From positions 635,542 through 699,541 of the forward strand of contig NW_001865053.1 in assembly GCF_000002865.3 (NCBI RefSeq): a stretch of DNA of 64,000 bases, read 5' to 3'. The notes below the pieces were generated by a model that was given only the letters and a program-made list of their open reading frames with translations, was not told where the DNA came from and ran no database searches. The position numbers were made by a program, and so were the translations under genes. Shown here in pieces: positions 40,553 to 50,396 of the stretch (positions within the stretch are counted from its first letter, which is position 1; each line of letters opens with the position of its first letter). Source of the DNA: Monosiga brevicollis MX1. Lineage: Eukaryota > Opisthokonta > Choanoflagellata > Craspedida > Salpingoecidae.

Positions 40553-42790
40553 TCAGAGCTTCTCAATGGTAAGCACAGCACCATCAGCCAGAGTGGCTTG
40601 GCTTGGGGGCTTGTCAGCGGCAAAGAAGCCTTCGGGGCCTCGGAGTGCTACCTTGCCTGCGAGCCACGAGTCGAAGAGATGAGCGCGTGTCAACAACCAC
40701 ATGAGGGCGGATCAATGGGCATGGCCGAGGGGTGTGTTTTACGGATTAACAACGAACCATGGCCAAGGTTGACAATGCCAAGGAGGGTGTGCTTGCCGTC
40801 GCCACCCGCAGCGTCAATGCGCGAGCCGTCTGCGCTGGTGCGCAGGTTCTTGCCCGAAACCTTGGACTCGAGTCGCACGACGGCGCCTTGCACGCTGTGC
40901 AGCTTAAGGTGAGGGCGTTCACCATCTTTGCCTGAGAGTCAAGCGAGCGCAACAAAGCAAGCGGCCAGGGTGTTTTGAGATGGACCCACCACCTAACGTC
41001 CAAGGAGAGCAGCGCACCGAGTGGAAAAAAACAAAACAAACAAACAAACAAAAAAGTGGAAAAAACCCGCGTGGTAGGTGGCTTACCGCCAAAGTCGATT
41101 GACTCATCGGTCTTGACGCGGAGGCAGAGGCCAGTCTTTTCGTTACGGAAGCGAATCCACTCGCCAGGGGCCAAACCATAAAAGATGGGGTGCAAGGCAG
41201 CTTCAAGAGAGAAGCGAGAGGTCGGCTTGTCCTTGAAGGCACGGGCATCCTTGACGGAGATGCCCACGCCATCTGGGCCCACGGCCACAAGATCACCTTG
41301 GTGCTCGCCTGCGGATGCGTTGATCAACAGGATCGTCTCTACGCATTTGTGCAAGACAAGGTGCGCCGTGAGCTGGGAGGCGGGGAAGGGTAAGGCAAAA
41401 AGCGGTGGCATGTCTGAAGCACATACTGTCAAAGGCGCAGAAAAAGACGGTAAAATAACCGGGCTGGTGGGGGTCGGCATAGGGGGTCATGTCACCCTTG
41501 ACGTTGAGATATGTGTTGTGATGCACGCTGGCAAGAGGCGGGCGAGGGCAGTGGGTGGTACACCATTTGCGTGTGAGGAAGAGTGTGCTACGGGTCGTGA
41601 CAAAGCCTTGCCGCGTTCTATTCAAACAGCGGCTCTGTTTCGCTCCCTCTTGTTTGAACAGGTTGGATCCAGTGTGGGATCGTGCGCGCGCACAAGACAA
41701 ACAAGGGCGGGGGTTTGATGCTGAGTACCTGCGCAGGGTGACGTTGCCGTTGACCACGTTGCAGACGTAAAAGGGCAGCTTGCCGTCCTTACCCTTGGCA
41801 TCAACATGATTGGCGTCAGTGTTGCGAAGATAGTCGTGGGTCAGCATGCTTTTGAGGCGAACGATGCAGCCGTCCGTCATGCCAATCATAGACTGAATGA
41901 GACACCCAAAAAGGACCGCGGACCACACGGTGAGATGGATGCCACAAGCGAGCGAGCATGTCCGACAAGTCCCTGGCCACGAGGGACAGACCGGATCCAC
42001 GATGGCTTCCACAATGAGCTGGGCGCGAGGGCCACGTCCGACAGACTTGGGCACGACCATAGTGCCGTCCTTCTCGCAACCAACGTTACCATGCTCGGTC
42101 CCGAGCGTGATGAGGCCCAGGTCCGAGTCGTGAACCTCAAATTCACACAAGCGTCCGCCTTTGCCGTTACCATTGCACTCGGTCTGCCGCACGCACGCCA
42201 AAGCGAGGCACCCAGCAAGAGGTAAGCCCGGGCGAGACGCAACGCTGTTGTGGGGGGATGGGACTGGTGCTTGGGGTGGGGGTGAGAAAGAATGGTCTGT
42301 TGACTTACGCCGTGTTCAGTGACGCGCAAGTACAGGCCGGGTTGGGCAAGAGATTCAAACTTGAGGTGCTTGTTATTGGTGCCCATGTGAACGCGGAAGT
42401 GGGTCAGGATGCCGTCTCCACCGCGGCAATCTACAGAGCCATCCTTCTTGATGCGCAGGTACTCGTTGGAGTGTTGGCTTCGAAATCGCACGATGGTTTG
42501 CGGGGCCAAGAGCTGGCGATTGCCCGCCTGTGCACCACCCCACCAAACGACCCAAAAGATGAGCCACATCACATCGTCAAAATCGTTGCATCAAGATCGG
42601 TGTTGGCCACACGCGATAAATAACACAATGTTCAGCAACAGCAGCCACCACAAGCCACGGTCAACAAGCGTGCAAGTACAGGCAATGGCTTCAAAGGAGG
42701 CGATGAATGATGTGCCGAGGGGCGTGTCCAAGACACTGGCATGGTACTGACGTGATCGAGCTTGAGGTTGGCGAGAGCAGAGGCAGCCAT
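40553..42790 (-). CDS. Fascin-like beta-trefoil repeat protein
   Basis: Probably cytosolic, with no signal peptide. The ATG at 42790 starts MAASALANLKLDH. The next exon carries VRFRSQHSNEYLRIKKDGSV with CRGGDGILTHF and LAQPGLYLRVTEHG (about 42515-42310). Related units follow: GRLCEFEVHDSDLGLITLG with GNVGCEKDGTMVV (about 42150-42040), VRLKSMLTHDYLRNTDANHV with AKGKDGKLPF (about 41870-41730), WIRFRNEKTGLCLRVKTDES (about 41165-41095) and VRLESKVSGKNLRTSADGSR with GGDGKHTLLG (about 40900-40770). The final exon, VALRGPEGFFAADKPPSQAT, ends in TGA at 40553-40555. Repeated V-R-[FL]-x-S...YLR...DG-x-D...GGDG units fit beta-trefoil domains of the fascin type. Actin or ligand binding cannot be read from sequence. 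Lineage-specific function unknown. Confidence 0.7.
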
Positions 42791-43170
42791 GACAATGGTG
42801 ATGGAGTATGTTGATCCTAAAAAGCCAGGCAGAGGCATGGTCAGCTGGATCAGTGCGCGCTGGGGCGTCATCGGCAACGGATCAGTGGGTCTAGCTCAAG
42901 CCCACCCCCAACCCCCCCTGCCGATACCACCAGCACAAGCAAAGCATTCCTGGAATAACAAGCCCTCGCTTGTACATTCACCACCCGATCTCAATGCTCC
43001 CTGCCACCATGATCCGGCAGTCCCCTTGAACAAGGATCACTGAACACATTCACATCTCGAGTCGAGTGGAGTCGAGTGCACGCACGACTCCAACACACAC
43101 ACACACACACACACACACCACTGACTGACTCACTCGCTGTTGCTGCTGTTCACAAGAAAATGATCAATAG

Positions 43171-43171
<1 letters not shown>

Positions 43172-43229
<58 letters not shown>
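43172..43229 (+). repeat. (GT)n microsatellite
   Basis: Nearly pure GT array of about 57 bp. It lies 53 bp after a (CA)n array (43092-43119), so the two can pair as an inverted repeat. Confidence 0.95.
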
Positions 43230-43231
<2 letters not shown>

Positions 43232-43403
43232 GCTACCTACCTATGCCAATCGCGTCTAAACATAGGAACAGTTTTATCTGACATATACATGTTCCTTTTG
43301 TATCCCATTATTGACAACCTATGTTTTGACGGTGTACGAAATGATCTGACATTGGGTGCAGGTGTTGCGAGTGAGATGTGAGTTCTCATTGCACTGCGAT
43401 TAC

Positions 43404-43440
<37 letters not shown>

Positions 43441-43690
43441 AAGGTCATAACGTTGATTCGTTGCACACACGTGCAGGGGGTGGGAGGGGCAGTCACTGGC
43501 AGTGAGAGGGCTGGAAATGGCAGCCAGTGCGTTGAGTGAGATGACGATGAACCAGCTCTGATGTGCTCCCAAATCAATCGAGGCCACTGGTGTTACTTCC
43601 ACACACCTTGTTCTCCCTCTCTCCTTCCTTCCTTCCCTTCCTTCCCCTTCCCCTTCATGACAAGATCTTCATGATCCACAAGACAAAAGA

Positions 43691-43772
43691 GCGAGAGAGA
43701 GAGAGAGAGAGAGAGAGGAAAAGAGAGAGAGAGAGGCAAAGAGAGAGGAAAACGAAGGAACATGAGAGAGAT

Positions 43773-43812
<40 letters not shown>
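43691..43812. repeat. (GA)n and (CT)n arrays in inverted orientation
   Basis: A GA-rich arm (43691-43757, with GGAAAA interruptions) and a CT arm (43777-43812) are separated by about 20 bp, forming a potential hairpin or cruciform about 480 bp upstream of the HisG start. Confidence 0.85.
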
Positions 43813-43814
<2 letters not shown>

Positions 43815-44289
43815 ACTCGTGCGGAGCCATCAGGCTGATGTCATTTCACCCGAGGCCCGCCCTGTTTGGATCATTGGTTTCTGCAGAGGCTCCCTGAAGC
43901 TCCTCCAGCCTTGCTGTGCGCCACGACTCACTGAGTTGGGCCTTGTTCCTCCACTTTGGCTGCTGTTACTTCCCTCAATTTTGTTTTGAGATTCAGGTAA
44001 CCGAGTTATCCCCATGTCCCCCCCTAGCTGCTTCTCCCGTGTTGTGCTGCATCGCCCACTGTTGTGCTCGGGTGTTTCTGATCCTGCTGCTTGCCCTCTC
44101 GGGCGTGCATCCATTTTTTTTCCCTGATCCTTGTCGGTTGGCTGTTGCCCCCACACACCCCAAGCGCTCATGTACATGTGCACTCTCGCTGGCTCCGCCC
44201 CTTTCGTGCTCCACTCACCTGCCAACCGTGGGCTTTGATGCTGCTTGCACTCCGTCCATAGAGTCCCGTACTGCTCAGTGATCGTTATC

Positions 44290-45400
44290 ATGGCTGAGGA
44301 AGATAGGCCGCAAACACCACCCTCGCCTTCTGCCGAAGAGCGCCTCCTACTGGCTGTGCCTAAGAAGGGTCGGCTGTACGAGCGCGTTCTAAGCATCCTC
44401 AAGGGCGCCGGCCTCAACTATGTCCGTGCCGCTCGGCTCGACGTGGCTCCCTGCACCAACATGCCCGTCACCGTTGTGTTCCTTCCCGCCGCCGACATTG
44501 CCAAGTATGTGTCCGAGGGTAACGTCGATCTCGGCATCACGGGCGAGGATATTATTGCCGAATCCCAAGCTCAGGTCTGATTTTCGCTGCCCTCGTGGCC
44601 TCGTGTGCCACAGAACCGTACTCATCGTTTAATCTCCAGCCCAATCTTGCCATGACTCAGTAAACTCCTCACTTCTCTTCTCATGTGAACGGGGCAGGTG
44701 GTAGAGCTGATGAAACTAGGTATGGGCAAATGCAAGCTCTGCTTTCAGGCTCCCAAGGGCACGGTCTCCTCTCCCAAGGAGCTCGTGGGCAAGCGCATCG
44801 TTACCTCCTTCCCCAACATCACCAAGACCTTTTTTGATAGCATCGACCCAAGCCACAAGACCAGCATCAAGTGCGTGCTTGTGCCTTTCCAAACGCTTCG
44901 ATGACACCTGGTGGCCCCCCTCATCTCACGACTGCGTGCTTCCCGCGCCTTGATGTAGATATGTGACAGGCTCCGTTGAGGTTGCGCCCTCGTTGGGCCT
45001 GGCTGACGCCGTGGTTGACTTGGTCGAGACGGGCACGACCATGCGCGCCGCCGGTCTCGAGGCCGTGGGTACCATCATGGAGACGCAGTCCGTCCTCATT
45101 TCCAACCCTCACACCAAGCACAGCGACCTGATCCGCCTCATCTATGAGCGCATCCAGGGCTACATCACCGCCACCCGCCACTGCATGGTCAGCTACAATT
45201 GCCCCAAGGACAAGATTGAGCTCGCCACTGCCATCACCCCGGGTCACGACTCGCCCACCATCATGCCACTGTTGGACCAAGGCATGGTCTCCATTACCGC
45301 CATGACTCGGACAACGGAGGTCGCCAGCGTCATGGACCAGCTCAAACAAATTGGTGCTGTCAGCATAGTCGTTTTCGATCTTATCAACTGCCGCTTTTAG
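44290..45400 (+). CDS. hisG: ATP phosphoribosyltransferase (histidine biosynthesis, first step)
   Basis: Condenses ATP and PRPP to phosphoribosyl-ATP, the committed step of histidine synthesis. Three exons (44290-44574, 44698-44870, 44959-45400) join in phase to give 299 residues, the size of a long-form HisG. The first exon holds [19 protein letters not shown] and [20 protein letters not shown] with GITGEDII. The second holds [20 protein letters not shown]. The third holds the PRPP-binding block [22 protein letters not shown]-terminal regulatory domain follows ([20 protein letters not shown] and [20 protein letters not shown]), of the kind that binds histidine for feedback inhibition. The start context is TTATCATGG. 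Metazoa lack this pathway, while fungi, plants and bacteria keep it. Whether the gene is ancestral or transferred cannot be told without a tree. Confidence 0.95.
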
Positions 45401-46495
45401 CTTGAGTTGTCTTGAATGTCGAGCCAAAAGCTGATGCTGCGCATTTTACGTCTTGCTGTGTAATGCACCAGCACGGCGTTGGGGGATGAGGGCCGCTTGA
45501 TCGCTCTTTGTTTGTGGTTTTGCAGTCAGCAAAGCTTGATAACTCTGCTTCTTCTTTTATTGTGTGTTGTGGACGGGGTCAGAAGGGGGCCACAGTGTTG
45601 AGGTCGAGATTTGGGTCTTCTGCATTTGGGTCGCCTGGTCTCGTAGCCCCGCTTCATACGCCCCACTCTGGCCGGCAGCTAGTTGATCATGTTATTCTCA
45701 TCGCCTACGCAAATTCTCGAACAGCTTGTCTTTGCACACAACGCGATTTTGACGCCTTTGATTCATGTTGTCATGTGATCATCATCAATTGGCATGGGCA
45801 CGGCCCTTGCCAAATCATATTCTCCAGACGAAGAAAACAACGGGTGAAGCAGGGAAAGAAGAGCCCCAAGGAGAACACGAACAGCAACACCACTCACTCA
45901 AGAGGGCGCCCAGCAAAACCCAGACAAAGCCTGGGCCATGGGTCATGAGAGAAGAGGAGGCAAGAGAGGAATGGCGTCAAGAGGGAGAGTGGGGGTGATG
46001 AGGAGGCACACGCGTTAAAATGTGCCCATTTGCGCGAAAACTTGTCAGAGAAAGAACAAAAAAAAAAAAGGGAGCACAGACACACTCAAATGCAAACTCG
46101 AGTGCTTGTTTGAAAGAAAGCAGCATGAAAGAAAGCAGCAGCAAGGCCACCAACCAGGGCGAACACTTCCGCAACAATAGGACAAGAAAAAACAAAAGAG
46201 AGGGCAGGACAGACGAGACAGAAGAACGTGGGCGGGGCAGAGGTGGAAAGCTGATGCCACGAGTCGACGGACCAGGCGCCGCAGCCGCAAAAAGCTTTTG
46301 CTCCAAGCCCACAGACCCAAAGACCAGAGCGTTACCATTTCTTAAAAATCAAAAGAGGAAGGCGTGCCGTCCATGGCCGTTGTTGTGTTTTGCAAGCAGG
46401 AGCAAATGGGCCAAAAAAATGCACGAGGCCAGGTTGGCCCAGACAACAAAAGGTGGGTTGGACGGCGCGACGACAATGTCGGTGGTACAAAGGCT
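45401..46495. other. Convergent intergenic region, HisG / CDC42SE-like
   Basis: About 1.1 kb with A-rich and purine-rich plus-strand sequence (45830-46250). No frame supported as a gene. Confidence 0.55.
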
Positions 46496-47552
46496 TTAAT
46501 CCGTGTGGCCCTCTGGTTTGAGCGGTTCGCCTTCTTCAGGCTTGGGTTCCGCGGCAGGGGGTGCATCTGCCTCGGGGGCGGAAGCAGGGGGTGGCACCGA
46601 TTGCTCGGGTGCAGCAGAGTCTGTTGCTGGAGTTCCCGAGACTGTTGCTGCCTCGGCCTCTGCATTAGCTTCAGCCGCGGACGTGCCTTGAGAGAGGGGT
46701 GCGACGGTGGGTCAGCGGTCCGGTGAGCTGATACGCGTGCACGCTTTGAGCTGGAGACTAGGGTGTGGGAATTGCTGCCACAATGCTTGGTCTTGGAGAG
46801 AAAGGAAGCGCGGAACGTGTATCGCTTCTTTCGTGTCGCTAGAGCAAACGTACCAAACTTCTTTTGAGCTTCGGCCAGGTCGATGGCACCAGCTACGGCA
46901 GCCGAGGTAGAAGCAGAGCCCTCGGTGGAGCCCTTGGAACCCATCTGATTTTTGACCGTCGCCAGCGCCTACAAGACGGGCGGCGAACCGAGCAACAGCA
47001 AAGGGCCAGTGTGCGGACAGAAGGCAGAGTTGTGAGCCGGAATGGACTTCAAACGGCACGAAAGGACAAGCTCGTCCAGGCCACGCAGAGGCACCTACGC
47101 CAGCGCCATCCCCACTGCCAATGTGGCCTGTGTGACGAAAATCTGACGGGCCGCTAATCATGGATCGGTCAAACTTGGGACGCCGCGGCTACGTGGAACA
47201 AAGCGTTGTGTGAGGGGTCAACGCGAGGAAAGCGTCAGAACTGAGGTGGAAGCGAAAAAAGGAAAGGAAAACAAAAAAGGCAAAGAGAACAAGGTAGCGA
47301 GGAGGGCAGGAGTCGAGCGAGCGAGGAGCAGGCGGGCAAGGAAAGTGCAGTTTTGGGTGAATGGGTCAAGGCGAAAAGCACGACCAGCAACATGCCCCAA
47401 AACGAGCTATTCAAAACTCCAGGCGCCAAAGAAGCACGCGACCGAGGAAGAAACCAAGTTGAACAAGGAAAAAGAAGAAAAGCCAGAGGGTGACGGATGC
47501 AGACCTGTTCCTCTTCAGCGGCAAAGCAGCCGAAAAGATTGGGAAGACCCAT
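46496..47552 (-). CDS. CDC42 small effector (SPEC)-like CRIB protein
   Basis: Small adaptor that should bind GTP-loaded CDC42/Rac and sit at the membrane. Four exons join in perfect phase to give 147 residues. Exon 1 (47505-47552) is MGLPNLFGCFAAEEEQ, whose Cys sits where animal CDC42SE proteins have palmitoylated cysteines. Exon 2 (47099-47188) is PRRPKFDRSM followed by the CRIB core ISGPSDFRHTGHIGSG, matching I-S-x-P-x(2-4)-F-x-H-x(2)-H-[IV]-G. Exon 3 (46854-46968) starts ALATVKNQMGSKGS, like the conserved block after CRIB in human CDC42SE1/2. Exon 4 (46496-46686) adds about 60 residues rich in Ala, Glu and Pro ending EGHTD, with TAA at 46496-46498. The human proteins stop soon after the exon 3 block, so this tail is an extension. 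Intron 1 is long for this region, about 315 bp. Confidence 0.88.
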
Positions 47553-50396
47553 GTTGGCCGATGGGATCTTCCGCTACTGCTCGGCCGGACCACAGATGCG
47601 CAGGCCAGAGAAGAGCTTGGCGGAAAGCACACACACACACACAAAAAGGGCAGCGCTGTTGCAATGCAGCGTTGCAAATGATGGCTCAAGAGCAGGATCC
47701 GTAGAATGCTGCGATGAGCAGGGTCTGGAGGCCAGGTCCCGGCGTCAAGAGACACGCGTCTGTCTCACAGAGAGGCGCCAGGCAGTCCAAACGCCGCAAA
47801 ATGGGCGGGGGCGGATCTACGACAACGCCAGCGGTGCATCATGGCAAACCCCATTCCCACCCAGTCAGAAGCCGATACGCCAACACACCAACCACCCTTC
47901 ACAGGACAACGAGCACCGGCCGGCAAGCAGAAGGGATGCAAGGGATGCCATACCTGCAGCTGTTGCCTCTCGTCTCGCTCGCTCACTCACTCACTCACTC
48001 AACGCCCAAGGCGAGGTCGATCACAGAAAGAGAGAAGAAGAGAAGCGAAGAGAGAGAGAGAAGCGAAGAGAGAGAGAGAAGCGAAGAGAGAGAGAGAAGC
48101 GAAGAGAGAAGAGAAGAGAGAGTTACATGAAGAGAGAGAAGAGAAGCCTTTGAGCTTCAGAGAGAGCTTCAGAGAGCGTTTTAGAGAGACCAACAGAGAG
48201 AAGAGATTAAGAGAGATTGAGAGATTGAGGGATTGAGAGAGAACAAAAGGAATCTGATGCTGATGCTGAGGCGGCATAACACACACAAGCGAGACAAAGT
48301 TAGAGCAAGGTGTTTCGTTTCGGGTCATAAATCCTGACAATGGTGATGAAAAAGACCTCAAGTTTGGCAGCCGGGCGAGGGATGCGCCGGTTTAGTTGTT
48401 TTTCTGATGTCGGTTGGCTCAAGACATGGGGGTGCCCTTGGGTTGGACAAGGAGGGGGCGCAGATTTAGCCAGGCTTGCTTCTTGGTACGAAAAGTCAAC
48501 TTGCCGTGCCCCTTCTTCCATAGCAAAGGGGGCGTCTCCGCCCCCCACTGGACCAAAAGTATAGTGCTTTGATCGCACAAACAACAACTTGACCTCATTT
48601 GTCCAAAACTGCTATTCGCACCTGCCCCCCTACATCTATCTACCTTTGCAGACCAGCCCCCTGATGTTGTTGCGCTGCCTGCTTCCCATCGGCCCAGCAT
48701 ACGGCCCGTCAGACGGCCCGTCGTACACACACATGGAGTCGCGCTGCCTTGGAGAGATGTTTTGTATGAACATGCCCAGTCTGGTCTGGCCTGTCGGGAC
48801 GAGTATTGGTTTATCCGAAAAAATGGACGTATTTCAATTACAGGCGTTGCGTCGTTGACGCGCTGGGTATTTGTCAGATATTATACCAGATGCATATCTC
48901 ACTGCGTTCGACTGTGCAAAATTGTCAGCGGCGCAGAGAAGTCGTCTGCGCACGCGCGCGTCGGCGTCGGCACGTCCGGAGGCATCCCATGCAATGGCTG
49001 GGGATGGTGGCAGGAAGATGGTGGTGCAGATGAGTCGGAAACCGGGCGGACCGGAGAGGAAAAATGTCTAAAGTGTGTCGTGGACGCCTTGTCTTTCCCA
49101 CCACCACACAAACTCTCCACTGCTCGACATGCCTCTGCAACGCTCGCGCACACCGCACATCGAACCAGAGCTTTAGATCAAGGATGGGGTGCGTCGCAAC
49201 CGGACCCATCTACTCGACCTGGGACGCAGCAGCGCACACAGTAAAGGGTGTCCCATCCTTTTCCTGCTGCTCCTCGAGCTGCAACCCATGACATGAAGCT
49301 TGGTCGATTCGCCGCCGACTCATACCCCGAACCCCCTCCCGAAACATACAGTATCTCAAATGTTGGCCGATGATTGGGTGGGTGGGTTGGGTCTTTTTAA
49401 CTTCCGATCCCAATTCTCGCCGTCAGCCGTCGCAAGTGATGCTTTCTCTGGCCGGCGGAAGGAAAGGAGCCACAAAGCGCCAAAAAGATGCACTACTTGA
49501 CCTCCTGCCCAGCTCGAGCGGGCATGGTGTTTGGCCGCACCACACATACCTGCACGTCAGCCCACGGGATCCGCATGGTTTTGATCACACAGGCATGTCG
49601 CATCCGCGCGTGCGCTCGCACATGGATTTGGGACATACAATGTCATGGTGAACGATAAACGAGACCCATACGACGTAAACCCGCTCGTGCTCTCAGGAAT
49701 CTCGGTGAATGTCAGACAAAATATCCCCAACCACGCCTAGTGTTACTCACACTCAACCCTTTGGCGCTCTTACTGGCTACATGTGCAACACACAACCCCG
49801 CACCGCTCGTGGCGTCGATCACCTCTGTGAGCGCCCTTGTGCCATTACTGCAACTTACCACAACAAAACCAACACAAAAAAAAGAAACCAACCGTAAGAC
49901 TCTAAGGGTGGTCGTACAAAGACGCACTTCTGTAGACAAACCCCCACCTTCTTTTGGCGGGAAACCAGAAGGAAGAGAGCAAAGAGCAGAGAGCGGAAGA
50001 GGGTCGTCATCATCGTCATTTTCCCCCTTGAACACCGTCGCGTCATAACTGACCCTTATATTCGTATTTTTGCTTATTATTCGACTCTTCGGCCTTGTAT
50101 ACCTTTGACTCTTTGCTGCTTGCTGGTGGGCGGACGCGGCTGCTTCTGTCTGCCCTTTGGCTTCCTCCTTTCCTTTTTTTTTTTGGCGACGCAACGGTAC
50201 GTTCCTCTCCTTGGAAGGTCTTTTTGTGTGCTTTCTCCTGCCTACCCCCTTCTTTTTTTTACATTGGTTGACCTTACACACGCGCGGTTCGCTGTTTTAC
50301 CTTCCCCCTTCGCAACGCAGCTGCGCGCCCCATCCTTGACTTCCGAGTGCGCTTTGCGCTTCCCAACAAGTTCACCATTTCCACTTGCCCGTCACA
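47553..50396. other. Divergent intergenic region, CDC42SE-like / hedgling-like
   Basis: About 2.8 kb, the longest gene-free stretch here. It holds a purine-rich array at 48028-48240 and mixed sequence up to the ATG at 50397. Frames of up to about 160 codons show no family resemblance or consistent splicing. The last 300 bp is pyrimidine-rich, fitting a 5' leader. Distal 5' UTR exons of the membrane-protein gene could be hidden here. Confidence 0.5.
48028..48240 (-). repeat. GA-rich array with an 18-bp GCGAAGAGAGAGAGAGAA unit
   Basis: About four copies of the unit, then degenerate GAGA/TTCAGAGA sequence. It lies about 480 bp upstream of the CDC42SE-like ATG and is pyrimidine on that gene's sense strand. 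Confidence 0.85.

Larger units (their letters stand above)
42791..44289. other. Divergent intergenic region, beta-trefoil / HisG
   Basis: About 1.5 kb dominated by simple repeats: (CA)n 43092-43119, (GT)n 43172-43229, (CT)n 43402-43441, (GA)n 43691-43757 and (CT)n 43777-43812. A pyrimidine-rich stretch leads to the HisG ATG. No gene supported. Confidence 0.6.

Noticed and set aside
48731-49250. Plus-strand frames in the gap before the hedgling-like gene
   Set aside because: No domain similarity, no consistent splice phases and ordinary codon composition.
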